Notes under the pieces: model-generated | Database searches by the model: none | The model's input: the letters and a program-made list of their open reading frames with translations, nothing else | What the model was told of the DNA's origin: nothing | From: Argopecten irradians | Taxonomy: Eukaryota > Mollusca > Bivalvia > Pectinida > Pectinidae | NCBI RefSeq assembly: GCF_041381155.1 | Contig: NC_091134.1 | Coordinates: forward strand, 68,490,469 to 68,554,468 | Direction of reading: 5' to 3' | Length of the DNA stretch: 64,000 nucleotides | Shown: piece by piece, positions 25,193-40,100 of the stretch | Layout of the letters: the number at the start of each line of letters is the position of its first letter | Position numbering within the stretch: the stretch's first letter is position 1 | Translations under genes and position numbers: made by a program

Positions 25193-28100
25193 TCAGTTTT
25201 TCACTTTGTCCCATCGCCATATTGACCCATCGTCTGTTACCGCCAGCAGTGTGCTGCCATCTCGTGTAAATGCTGTCTGACGAATAGCAGTGAAACACTT
25301 GTTGTGGCTTAATACTGTACATCTGAAAATTAAACAAAACCTGTGGTGAAACTCACTGAAGGATATGGCCACGTATTTATACAAATTGATTACTACTAAT
25401 AGATAAATAATCAAAATTACAGTTTACAATAAACCTGTCAAAAGTTCTGAAATAAAAAAGATGTTACTATTTATAATTATTATCTTGAGCCAAATGGAAA
25501 TGATCAAATGGAAAATGTGTGTCAATAATATAATCTTCAGTAACTCAACTAGATTACCTGACTTGGAAAAATGTTCTTTTGTTCAATATCTATTTTAAAT
25601 GATTTTAATTATTTTGTTTACATGTATTATAAAGCAATTCATAAATTATAATAAGCAACCATTTTATAAACCCCTTAACCTTGTTATTTTTTATATAGAG
25701 AGAAATTCTATCTGTTTGCCACCAATATTGAGCAGATCGGATGGTGAGAACCTTACAGGTTTTGACCATGGGTTTCTTCTTGACGTTAGAAATAAGAGGG
25801 TAAGGTAATCTGATGTGTTATAAGGTGAGATACTGAGCTGTTGGACGCTAAAGCTGGTTTGCTCCTAATTATTATATTTAAAGGATAGTTACAGTAACAT
25901 ATGTCTAGAACACGCTTACAACAAATTCATGGTTACAACATGGTATGATATATACCTGGCTGCGGTTGGATCCTCTGTATCAATGTCCCACACATAAATC
26001 CTGCCTACCTGGTTACCAAGGGCAATCACCTGTAAACAAAGGAAATGACTGTCAAGGGTTGATCACAGTACATAGTGTGTAACTTTCAAATAATCTCTCA
26101 AATATTGCTTCCATGGAAACAATATTAATGAACCACAAAAGTGTGGATAATCCTACAAAATTAATCAAATCTCATGAAACAATAACCCATTTTTGAACTT
26201 TTCTTCGATAGAAATGTTGCAACATATCTATTATAAACAATACCAATGAAGAACACATAGAAAAGTTGATACTGCATGTACATGTATATATACATGATTA
26301 TTGAATTCAGAAAAAATATGATATTCATAGCATCAATTTTGAAATATAATAACCTTGAAATGAAGATATCCTCAATTAAGTAAATCATATATGAACTTTA
26401 ATTCAATCAATACTTTGTAATATCTAGATATCAATTTTCTGAATGTATTTTAATTGATATTCCCTTTTTCTTTTTTTTTCTTTTTGTGTTTTTTTTTTCT
26501 TTATACCAGTAGTTTTTTTTAAGATATTTAATGAAACTCCTTGTTCATCTGAACATTATTTGACCTTGATATCTGTAGAAAAACACATGGACATATACCA
26601 AACTGTAGTGTCATACTCACACACAAATGGTCATAGACACTCTGTAGGAATATTTAATAACTTAATTAACAGCCCAGGACCTAGCTGATAAAGTTACACT
26701 GGATTGTTTCCTTACCTTGATAAGAAATTATTGAAATTCTATTGGACAATGAGCTAACCCTAGTTTGGGACAGACTGTGTGATTGACTTAATGAGCTGGC
26801 TCATTAATGCTGGGGCAGATAGGCGTTGCAGTAGAGGTAACACTGTTATCATCAGCACCTACAGTCAATCTTAATTGGCTAATCACCTTATCAGTATGTA
26901 AATTTATGCTGTGTGGTCACTAAATGCTGTGGAGTTCTACACAGGGTGAAGTCTTGTAACAGCTGACACATATATGTTAATAGGTGTATATCAAATGCCC
27001 ACACTACTCTAATATACCAGTCTTACTAAATATATCAGACACTGATACACACTCCAATTTGGAATTAATGAACGGCTGAGGATTATCAGCTGAGAGGATA
27101 GGTCCAGGCTACGCCCCTTCTATCCCACTAATTCAGACAGTTGTACAGCTTTGGTGGCAGTACCACTCTGATATGGTCACACATTTAGTTTACATCCAAA
27201 GATTTTCTATAGACAATAATTCAGTCGATTGAGAGCCTTCGTTGGAGGAGTGTGGCAGACAAGCGTGTAAAGATGGGACGTTTGGACATCTGTATCTGGA
27301 CCATATCCTTACTGATGGTATTGATGACTCATACCACTTCTGGTAACACATGTCACCCCGGTTGTGTATGTACCAGTAACTACACCGTGGTTACCTGTAC
27401 CCAGCTACAGGTGTTAACTGTGACAAGTCTACCCCCTCACACAAAACACCTGACCATCATTAGGAGCAACATTGGACCTGTGTTTAACTATTCTCTATCA
27501 GCTCTGGTGGAGTTAGAACTGGTGGATTTATCATACAATAAACTCTCAGAAATATCAGCACATGTATTCCACCATCTTGGACGTGTCAACAGAATGAGTT
27601 TCCGTGGAAACCGGCTCCATCGTCTTATGGATGATATATTTATTCAAACACCCAACTTACAGTTTTTGGATCTTAGTCACAATAGTTTTTCTGAAATGCC
27701 TGATGTACCCTTTCGATTTTTACAAAACTTGAAAGTTCTGAATGTAAGTTATAACCACCTGGTGTCTCCAGTATTGGGACTTCGTTTCCAGGTAATGACC
27801 AACATGGAGCTACTTGATTTCACGGGCAACAGTTTCCACACCATTCCCAAAAACACATTTGAAAATACAAACAACTGGAATGATGCTGTTCAAACAACTT
27901 TAAACATTTCTTTTTGTGGCATACATAACATTGAAGAAGGAGCATTCAGTGACTTGAGAAAAATCAGGAAGCTAGTACTGAAGGGAAATCATCATTTAAC
28001 TCCAGAGAATTTAACAATGTCTTTCAACTCGTCTGAATTTTCAAGCTTGGTATCACTAGATCTATCCCAGATGGACTTGACCGACAGTGGCAGTATCCTT

Positions 28101-31100
28101 GTCGCACTTCAGATGTCTCCATTAGCAGAGCTTTTTCTGTCCTACAACAGCTTGACCAGCCTTCCGCAGGCTTTATTGGACTACCACTCAAATCTACAGG
28201 TTCTTCAGGCTGACCACAACAAGATCACCAACATAGGGACCTCACTAACACATGTACTCACTCTTACTCATCTCGATCTCTCCTACAACAAGATCGCTAC
28301 TGTACACACCACATTTGGTGAAAATCTGGTAAATTTACAAACTTTAAAATTATCTAACAACAGAATTGGTGATGACATGATTGTAGTTACAAACATGGCT
28401 TCCCTGGAACATTTGGATCTCAGTAACAACCAAATCTCAAACTTCCCAATTCCCGAGTCGCTGACTAATTTACTTAGTCTACAGATCACAGGAAACAGTA
28501 TTACCGAGTTAAAACAGTTGATAGGTCTCAACAGTTTGGTGAAATTTGACATTAGCCGTAATAAACTGTCGGAAATGAAAGCATTTCTTTTTCCTGATTC
28601 TTCAAACATACACACAGCCAATTTTAGTAGAAATGTTATAACGACGGCTAATCATCAGACGTTCCGACGAAACACCCCCACTGTCATAGATATATCATAT
28701 AACAAGCTTGAACAAATAGCCAATCTCGGATGGGAGGAGGCAGAAGAGGTCTACCTTCAGGGAAACATGATCTCTGAAATGGACAGGAATACTTTCTATG
28801 GATTATACGGAGTAAAGTTTTTGGATTTTAGTCATAACATATTGACAGGATTTGACGCTGAAGGGTTTGTGTATCTACTAAATGTAACAACCCTTGACAT
28901 GAGCCATAATCAACTGATGGATTCCAAATCCTTAAAGGTCGCCTTGTCAGCCATGTCAAAACTAAAACTCCTGGACATCAGTTACAATAATTATACATCA
29001 TTGCCATCTGACATGCTGAAGAAAAACAAACGTCTAGAAAGTTTGAGAGTTGATAACAATAAAGTAATGACGTTTCACCCAGAACTTTTCAATCATCTCC
29101 CTAATCTAAAGGAAGTCGACTTAGCCAGTAACATTTTTCGCTGTGATTGTAGCTTACTGGATTTTCGTGATTGGCTCAGAAAAACTAAAGTTTTAGTAAT
29201 TCATCGTGCTAACACAAGTTATATGTGTGAAGGTCCTGCTGACAGAAAAGGAACCTGGGTTTCAAATTTTGAGGTTGGGAAATTTGAATGTCAGCAAACA
29301 CTTTTGTACATCATCATCTTCTCGTCAGTAGGGACAGTGTTAATGTTGGTGATTGTCATAGGAATTCTCGTGTTCAAGGGTTATTACCAGTGGCGTAAAA
29401 AGCTCCGACAGCGTAATTACACTATCGAGTACGAATCAGTGGACAGTAAACCTCCAGTCATGGAGGTCAATGGCCATCACAAACCAAAACCTTACATGAA
29501 TGGAGCTCATTTATCAAAACAAATATCACGAGACAGTTTAGACTTTGAGGTAGAAAAACTGATGAGGAGAGGAGAGAAAAGGGACAGACGATTCAATGGC
29601 TACGTCGGAATACCACTGGTAGGGTTGGTTAAAGACAAAAAAGAGAAAGCAAAAAGCAAAACTCTGAAAAAATCCAAACAAGACACAAGCAAAAAGAAAA
29701 AGACAGCTAAATCCAGAAAAGGTCCCCTGGACCTGTATAAGCGGCGAGGTCGATCAGAGAAAGACTTTCTCAGAGAGATCAGGCTAAGAGATATGAAGAG
29801 GGATGCTGTCCAGAGGTATGCTGAGAGGATGAACCGTTACCATGACGGCAGGAATGATCTCATGCTCAGTCGAATGGTGCCATACTTTTACGACCGACAT
29901 GGCATCAGACGTTCCACAGCCAACATGTTTACAAGAAGTCGTCACCCTGAAATTCAAGGCCATGGTGACGTGATTCGCGTACCTCGTCCTGTCCCACGTC
30001 CACATCATTCCCACAGTGTCCCTGACATGTATGGCTATGTCAACTCCATGCCACGCAATAAATACCCTATAACTCCTGATATTCATGTTCTTCGACGCCA
30101 TGACAACAGGCACCTAAACCCTCCAGATCTAGCCTCATCCAGACGTAGATACAGGTCACTAGGAAACCTTCGACCTCCAACTGAAATCCAAGGTCAAGGC
30201 CGATCCCACCATCAAAGTGAAACAGACTTGTATAATAACCAGAACAACATGTTTTTACCTGCGCGTTATGACAATGTCAAATATCATACAATTAGTGCCC
30301 GGCCTAGAGCATCTAAAGGACAATTCGGTAGTAGGTCTGAATGGATATAGTTTTCCACACATGTATATATTAGAGGAAATATTCTTTAGTACTGGATTTA
30401 ACTTAATCTGTATAGTTTTGTGAGTGCACAACAACAGTAGATTTCTCCCAAACATCATTTGATGTGATTATATGGAATATATCAAACATAACAGGTACTC
30501 ATACAAATTCTTTTCACTTGGTCGTAAACTTATAATTATTCCAATAAAAGTAGTAATATTTATTGGTATATTAATAACAAAAACTTTGACACTCGGTGAT
30601 AGGTTTACTGTGTTGAAGTGGATTAATGTGTGTCATTTCTGAGCATGCTAAAATAAGGAATAAAAAAGGAAACATTTTCACTGTGAAATGTGATTGTAAT
30701 TAATGGATTATAAATCAAACACAGCATTATAATTATTGTTCATTTCTATTTGGACCCAGTGTTTTAGTACTAGTCCACCACATACCATCCAATCTGATAA
30801 TCTTGAGGTCTGATCATTATATACTCATTCACATAGCTTATTATCAGTTTACATTTAAATAGGAAACTTTTTTTACATATTGTATAGATTTGTGAGACTT
30901 AGTACTTTTCTTTTATCAGTATTTCTACATGTGTATGAGGTATGGTTAGTGTCATGTTGTAGCTTGAAGATGAATACAATATAAATAATTTATAAATGTG
31001 GAAAATAATACAACATATTTGATTTATTAAGTAAATATTCAAATATTTTGTTCAGGGGTAGAAATAAGGATTGATTTTAGCTGGACCAAAGGCCTTACCA

Positions 31101-34100
31101 AAAAGAAAATATAATGGCCCTTTAGTAATTTAAGTGGCCCTGATATTTGGGACCTGGAGCAAGTGGGCTCAGGCGGGCCCACTCAGAAATTTTTTGAAAA
31201 CCGTAGAAACCCTTTGGTTCAAGTATTTTAAGCCTAAGAACTCAGCATTTGAAATTGATGGGTTTTTTTCATTTTTTTTTTAAATTCACATCATTGTTAT
31301 TATTTGCCAATAGTTAGAGTTTAATTTTGATTTTTAAGGACACTCTTTTGGTTGAAGTATAAACAAGCCCGACAGACCATCTCATCAAATTACCAATTGG
31401 CCTTTCATTAAATTAAATAGCCCCGGGCTGACGGGCTTGCAGTTATTTCTACCTCTGTTGTTTAAGTGATGTCCATGTTTGTACATTCACTATCGTCATT
31501 ATCATCTTGGTCAATCTTACAATTAATGTTTAGAAAGTAATATTATTGTATTACTAGTGGCATAAAGACTAGTTAGGATTTTTTCCTTGTTTTGTTTGTT
31601 TCAAAAACTTTTATTCTATTCTAACTTAGCTTTGAAATATGCATTAATCCTACACCATATTTGACAGAATACAGGGAGATAACTCCAAATCTGTTGGTAG
31701 TATAATAATGAGACTGTGAGATATTGTCACATAATTAACCATAGAAATGTTGTAAATACATCATATCATGTTATTCTCTTCCTTCTATGAGTGCAAATCT
31801 ATAAACATTTTGTAACATTGACACCTCTATTTGTTTTCTGTTTAACTTTGTAACTATAATGAGTTAAAACCATGAAACCTGGTATGTTTATATTTACATT
31901 TAATATATTCCACCACCGACATAGCATAAACAACACTCATTATTTGAAATATAATTGGTGTTTAATCATAAATATATACACGTATGTCTAATTAAAACGA
32001 AAAAGAATATAAAATAATATATTTTGCCTTTGGTGCATGCATCAGTATTTCACTCCATATAGGACATCGTGCCACAGATTTTTCTCTGAAACCATTATCT
32101 TTAATATTTTTTTCTTGAAGTGAAATAATATAAGAAGCTCAATGGTGGTTGTAAAGTAAGTAACATTTGTAACTGAAGAAATATACCAATTTGTCTACTC
32201 CTGTTTTGTTAGAGAAAAAATACAATGTACTATTTGTCAGCTGTGTAGCATCTATATTAGATCAGGGGTGTACATTTTTTTTTCAAAGCAAGTTGCCCAA
32301 GGCAAGTAGACCTCATTAATTCACTTGCCCGGACATGATTTCTACTTGCTCTATCAGTAAAATATCAAAAAAATATGTTAGGACTTTTGCAATAATTCAC
32401 TTGCCTACAGGCAAGTTTACTAACATTTTTCACTTGCCCAAACTCGAAAACTGGTTGCCCCAGGCGTCGTGGAATTTTATACCCTTGTAGATATGTTTAT
32501 CAGCTGTAGCAACCTTCTTTATCCCCTTTTTATCAGAACATCATCCATTATTTCATGTCTTCCTTTGATTCATACTTTTACATTTCTATTTTATTTTACT
32601 CACATTTAATAATGTACTGTACAAGTGATTATTTTGAAACGATCAAAATTAAATGTAGGGCACACATGATCTTTTAACAAGCTAGCATGAATTCACAAAA
32701 ACTGCATGCATGTCAATACACATGGTCCTAAACATTACTGCAAAGTTTCATTGAAATCAATCCAGTAGTTTAGAAGGAGTTGTTCGGACAAATTTTGAAA
32801 CCTGTGTATAGTAAGGCCACACAAAAAAATATTTGTGTTTCCGGTAACCTGACCGACCCTATAAAATCAGTGCCTACTCAAACACTTTTCATCAGTTTTG
32901 CTTTCCAGCAAACAAATTAAATAACAACCTTATTTTTTGCAGCTTTGCACAAAATCGATTTTATTTATACATTCTGATGATTCTGTAAATTTAAAACATC
33001 ATTAATACCCTGGGACTCAAATCCATAGTTTATATAAGGTTGAATAAAGTTTATTTGAGTTTTTCAATGCAAGAAACTGGAATGTAGAGGAAAAAATATA
33101 AAAAAAACAACAACAAAATCCTACCTACCAACCCTTCATTTTTAAAGGTTGTTACAAGAAACAAGAATTTTTTTTTTTTTGCCTAACCTGGTTACCATGG
33201 CAACTAAAATTTTGACAAATGAAAACCTGCATGCACATTACAAATGGTCCAATTTAACAGTGCAGCCAAGTTTTATTGAAAAGGACTATTAGAAAAATTA
33301 TGCAGACAAAATTAGCCTGTGTATAGTGACCAGGTTGCCAAAATTTGGACAAACAAAAACCTGCATGCACATCTACACATGGTTCCCAACAATATTCCCA
33401 AGTTTCATTGAAATTGATCCAGCAGTTTAAGAGGAGTTGTCCAGACAAAAGATTTCTGCATCAACCTGTGTATATTGACCTGGTTACCATGGCAACCAAA
33501 ATTTCGACAAACAGACAGACAGACAGGCAAGCTGATTCCAGTATATCCCCCTAACTTCTTTTCGGGGGTGGGGGTGGGTGCATGTATAATGATACACATT
33601 ATTTACATTTAATATACACACAGGTTGAGTTATTTTTAGCGGTACATGTGTAGGACACAGTGTGGTGATATCTATACATCTTCAGTTTAAAGTGTACACG
33701 GAACGGAAAATAATATTTAGATATGTTACTCTGTTTGATCTCCTGACAAGAATGTTGAAAACCGCACAAAAATCGGCCGCTTCAGTACTGAGATACAGCC
33801 CTCCGAAGTGCTCGATTTTTACCTGTATATCGACTGCTAATCAGGGAATCGGCCGCTCACGCTGATTTGAGGAATAGCCGGAAGTGACGTCACGAGGACA
33901 ACGGCAGTGAGGTGTTTGGTAGTGGGGTTATAGCAAAAAGGGGGACATATATGTATTCCTGAAATGGGGTTACGAGAATTTTACAAATATATATACAGTA
34001 TACAGTTATGTTGACGATTTAATTATATATATAATAGGAAATATTACAACTGAAATCAGGCTAAATACATATGTAGTTAAGCGGAAACATATATACGCTA

Positions 34101-37100
34101 TTTATGTTTTCTGGTACATTTAACTAGAGATCTTATCTCTGTTTTAACAACTTTCTAAATTGTCAAACCTCGGGAATATCCCATTTTCATAATGTGATCT
34201 AAAAAGAGACGAATTAGAAAAATGATGGTTATATAATTATTCAATTTGAATATGTTTCTGTATAAATTAAAATTCTCTCTATGCCTATGGACTTCAACAG
34301 AAATATGTATGTATGTTTCTGATTTCAAGAACCAACATAACGAAAAGAAAATGTTTTAAATGTATTTCATTGTTCAATACACGTAGATATCATAGACATA
34401 AATTAGGAGGGGAGTGAAAAATGGATATCCGAAATCTACTATCAGAAATATCAAAATTCTGACATTGAGCATTATATTTGCATTGTTCTTTCTCGACATG
34501 CCATTTGTAAATAATTTTGTAGTTTTTGTTATAAAAATACATTTACGTGTAACCAGAACATATAAACAAGACAAATGTATAATGAGTCTTTCTGGAATAT
34601 ATACTGTACATCTAGTAATTATATATATAATTGATACACTTGTTACATTTATATGTTATGTTAGAACGGTATATTTTACTGTAAACCAGGGATTTTTAAG
34701 TGTAAACAAATATTACATTATACAACAATTACATGATGGTCCATCGCTAACTTACCTGTGATCTTACTTCTGACGCGAGCTAATCAACAAAGCGTGACAG
34801 GTCACTAAACACCTTTCTTACGTAATCTGGTTAGCCCCCTCATTAGTCTCGGTTGACCACGCGGTTTAGTTACTGCAGTATACAGGTATAGAGATTAACG
34901 CAGCACGACATTGGCTATTCGGAATGACAGTTCTGTTTTTGTTCTGTATTTGATATCTGCTTCTTGGGTTAGACTTGTCACATAGTCATCTTCAGTCTCA
35001 TTGTTTTCGTCTGACCCGTGCATGATTTATTTTTCAATTAAAGACACTAATGAATGAACTTGAGCGAAATATCAACAAGTCGTCGAGAGTTATGTATTAT
35101 ATGTAAGCTGAATATATTTCGTCAAAAAACAAATAGATCGATTTCAGATGTAGATGCATTTACATATATGCAAAAAATTCTGTTTGGAATCATAACTTAA
35201 TCGTATGGGCAGGTTTTATAAAAAAAAAAGTCAGAAATCTGTTAAGCGGGTTTGACCAGTAGACATTCAAAGACCCCAGTCGGGCTTTGGATAACATAAT
35301 CAAGAATCCTTGATATAATACTCACATATATGTGGTTCCAACCACCGCAGATATACAACGTACGTGGATTATTATGAAGATTCTATTGTGTAAAATTATG
35401 CAGTAATTGCGTAGAGATGTTCATTTATCTAAGACAGGTACATCAATATACATGTATGCATGGCATAAATCCCTGTTTTCAAGCGTTTTTCAAACTCATA
35501 TCTGTGATTAAGGATAATATTGAATAGGTATCGGACATGAACACAGGTATTTTTGTCTTCAAAATCGATATTTACAAACAGATAGTTTATATTAGATGAC
35601 AGACACCAAAAATCGCCTCTCTATCTTATGCGAGTAGAATAGGTCTCGTTGTCCTCGTGACGTCACAGGTCAGGGGTCCCGAATTGGGGTCAATGGCTTG
35701 GGGCTTCAGGTGTGTTTTAGAGAAAAGTCGCATTATCTCTAATACCGTAATCGCTATGAAACTCGTACTTTCTCCATTCTAAATTTTATCCAAAGACGCA
35801 TTTGTCAAGCCTTATATACCAAACCATTCCGTGTACACTCTAATGTCTGTATAGAGATATTTTCTCCTTTGCTTGGAGACATGTGTTATCTATAGTCAGA
35901 TTATGGTCTATATAGGTATTATCTCCCCTTGTTTGGAGACTACACATTAACCACACCCCTCATTAGTCTCCCATGATAGGCTCTGTCATCAAGGAATCTC
36001 AAAAATCATTATCAAAACAATGTCTAATTGGTGATAAGCTTTACAGTGTATTAGTGAGATTTCTGTGTAAATTTGATATGTTTGGTTGGGCTGTCTATGT
36101 TTCTGGTATTCTCTGGTAATGAAATGAGGTAATGAAATCCAATTATTTTGTTTGCTAATATCGTTGTCTCTGGATCCTTTTAAGCTTTATGTCATGCAAG
36201 CACTAATTTTTTGGCATTAATTTTTTTTTGATACAAAATATTTACATTGAATTAATTATAATTATATTAATTTTGCACCCTTTCATTGACAAAAATAACT
36301 AAAAAGCAATATTATTTTTAAAAAAAAACAACTAAATTAAAAAAAAAACAAAGTTAAATGATTCAACTGAGCCCCTGTTCATATCAAATTTTAATCAAAA
36401 TGGAAAAAAACAGACTAGCTCTATGTCAAAACTTTGATTTGCAATTGGAAATTACTGGTCTTAAATTATGACGATCCATCATTCACAGGGGAGATCTTAT
36501 TTTTATTGATGAAGATGTCTGTTTTTCAATCCTATTATACCCTTATTCTTTTTAATATATCTGTTATTGACAGAAAAAAAAAACAGAAAGAAAAAAATAC
36601 CAGGCTTTACATTGAATTAACATTCAAAAGTTTAACATTTTTCACAATTATGTACAATGAAACAATATACTTTTTAAAATTATCATTTCAACATAAGTAC
36701 TAATTTTAGAAAATATCAGACCTGTTTCAGTATTAATCAAAATGTAACTATATATATTAAATCTGATAGAGAAAAAAAAGTAAAAAAAAAAAAATTTGAT
36801 TGATTTATATTTATGAACTATAATTATTAATTTTATTATTTTATCAACATTTAGTCTAAAATCTACATAAACCTTCTGGAAAAAAAATACCCTTCCCATT
36901 TTAAAACAAGAGGCCCAGAGGGCCTGTATCGCTCACCTGGTTTGTAATGCCAAGTAATGATCTGAATACAGGTTCATCGTTTCTTTTCTGAAGGAATTTT
37001 AATATTAACCTCTAAATCCCCTATTGGGCCCCACCCCTCCCGCCCCCAGGGGGTCAGAGCCAAAATATATACAAGTTCTGTTCCCCTTCTTCCAAGGATG

Positions 37101-40100
37101 TTTATGGCCAAATTTGGTCACAATCCAAACAAAACTCTAGGACAAGAAGTGATTTATAGGATTTACCTGTATTTCCCCTATTGGGCCCCACCCGTCCTGC
37201 CCTCGGGGGGGTTAGAGTCAAAATTTATACAAGTTCTGTTCCCCTTCCCCAAAGGATGTCTGTGGCCAAATTTGGTTACATTCCATTCAGAAATCTATGA
37301 CAAGTAGTGATTTAAAGGATTTACCTCTATTCCCCTATTGGGCCCCGCCCCTCCTGCCCCTGGGGGATCAGAGCCAAAATTTATACAAGTTCTGTTCCCC
37401 TTCCCCCAAGGATGTTTGTGGCCAAATTTGGTTACAATTCATGTAGAGCTCTAGGACAAGTAGAGATTTAAAGGATTTACCTCTATTTCCCCTATTGGGC
37501 CCCGCCCCTCCTGCCCCCAGGGGGTCAGAGCCAAAATTTATACAAGTTCTGTTCCCCTTCCCCCAAGGATGTTTGTGGCCAAATTTGGTTACATTCCATT
37601 CAGAACTCTATGACTAGTAGCGATTTAAAGGATTTACCTCTATTTCCCCTATTGGGCCCCGCCCCTCCTGCCCCTGAGGGACCAGAGCCAAAATTTATAC
37701 AAGTTCTGTTCCCCCTCCCCCAAGGATGTTTGTGGTCAAATTTGGTTACATTCCATTCAGAACTCTATGACTAGTAGCGATTTAAAGGATTTACCTCTAT
37801 TTCCCCTATTGGGCCCCGCCCCTCCTGCCCCCAGGGGACCAGAGTCAAAATTTATACAAGTTCTGTTCCCCTTCCCCACGGGATGTTTGTGGCTACATTT
37901 GGTTACATTCCATTCAGAGCTCTATGACAAGTAGCGATTTAAAGGATTTACCTCTATTACCCCTATTGGGCCCCGCCCCTCCTGCCCCCGGGGGTTCAGA
38001 GCCAAAATTTATAAAAGTTCTGTTCCCCCTCCCCCAAGGATGTTTGTGGTCAAATTTGGTTACAATCCATGCAGAACTCTAGGACAAGTAGCGATTTATA
38101 GGATTTACCTCTATTTCCCCTATTGGGCCCCGCCCCTCCTGCCCCGGGGGGGACAGAGCCAAAATTTATACAAGTTCTGTTTCCCCTCCCCCAAGGATGT
38201 CTGTGGCCAAATTTGGTTACAATCCATGCAGAACTCTATGACTAGTAGCGATTTAAAGGAAATGTTGACGGACGGACGGACGGACGGACGGACGACAGAC
38301 GGACGGACGGACGGACGGACGGACGACGGACGCCGCGCCATGACATAAGCTCACCGGCCCTTCGGGCCAGGTGAGCTAAAAACCACATAATTATTAGTGA
38401 AATCCTGAAATTTCACACCAATCAGGATCCACTATAACAATCACCCAAAATGGCAGCCATTACTACTGCAAAGTTTGTGACGCCCATGGATAGTTAGGCC
38501 CATTAAACATTAAAAACGTGAGTAAATCGTTACAGTTGTAATCAGTATTTGTTTTTGAAGTAATGCTCATCATCTATAATGCATAAAATCCCTTGAAAGG
38601 CCAGATGATTATTTAATAAGCAGCCGATCGACCTCAGACTCAGCTGTAATACACATACAGTAACGTTACACATGTGAATGTAGCCCCATGACTGACTCAT
38701 AATTAGGACTGCTGCTGATGTTGGTCAGAGAGTGTTCACACCTTTTTCCCCCCTTCATTATCAAGCCATGGCCAGTGCTCCACTGCCTAGTACGTAGATA
38801 TGGCTAGGATTGGCAGATTTAACTGTACGGAAACGTCTGAAAAAAATCTGGATTTGCAGATTTTTTTGAAGGTGCGTTGCAATTTTTTTTTTTTTACCTT
38901 TTTCTCAACTTAGACATTTTAGGAGCGGGATTCCCTGACGAACAATTGATTTATTTGGTGTTGCCTAAGAGTCAAAATTATGCTTTAGTCTATACAATTG
39001 ACAATTCAATACTCTTAACAGAATATTGCCACTGATAGTGCTAATGAAATCTTGCCAACAAATCAGCGATTTATACTAGCTTGTCATTGAGTTTGCAGAG
39101 CCACATTTACTTCAGGATATGCCAGGTTTTATTAGCTAGACATCTATGGTCATCGATCAGTAGCTGGCAACAGACACACTTAGAGTATCAAACTCACAAC
39201 CCACAGGAGCAGGGCTGATGCAGGGATGTGAGATGTATAATCCATTCACTTCACGACCAAGCACTGTATATAGTTTTTGTTTTTATTAATCCAATAAGAT
39301 CATGCTGTGATCAGTAATAAAGAAAAAAAAATGTAATTACCTTCTGCCAGAAGTCGATACCAAATCTCATATACCAGATGTCACAGTCACGGTAGTCAAA
39401 CCGGTGAATGACCGTCACTTTACTTTCCTTAGATTTCAGCGTTGTGTCCGTGTCACAGAGTTGGCCTGGCTTCCAGCAGATGATACAATTCTCACAGGAC
39501 TGAAAAGATCAATTTTTACTCTCACACAACTGTTATCTAGCTTTAAATATTCTTATATGAGTGAAAGCATCACTTTTTACACAATTATCACAAGTGAGGA
39601 TTAGTAATATAAGCTAGAATTACTAGTTCAATGGAGCCAACCTATATCATTGTAAAAAGATAACTTGTTGATTGTTGAATCCAGTAACTTTTAACTAGAT
39701 GTATAAATTATGGCCAAATTGATACTTACCTTAGATAAAACAAATCTGCCTAGCCATCTTACACAGTCTACATAATTTCGATGGACATCTCGTGTAGAAA
39801 AATCTGGAAAATGCTGGAAAACTGTTGAAAATTTTCTGCAAAAATGAAAGACTGAAACTTCAAATCATCAATGAATTTAATACATTGAACCTTTATAAAA
39901 TCATTCAGGTTTACAGACAATAAAGAGAATCTTAATAAATTTGTACTCTAGTTATAGAGTTTGAATGCTATAAAAACACCAATTACGACATCTTAAATTG
40001 ATAATAGTGAAAGCTTAAAGAAAGAACTGTCATACTAAACTTACGTTTTCCCGGGGATAAAATTGTAGGATTCCTTGAGAGCAGTTTGGATGGATTCATG

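Noticed and set aside
28283-28621. - strand ORF inside the LRR gene
   Set aside because: It is a shadow of the LRR coding frame on the other strand.
34414-34761. 115-aa + strand ORF
   Set aside because: AT-rich, low-complexity hydrophobic chance frame inside an inverted-repeat element, with no domain or splice support.
38040-38348. ORFs ending in TDGRTDGRT repeats
   Set aside because: They are chance frames through the 157-bp core and ACGG microsatellite of the non-autonomous element.
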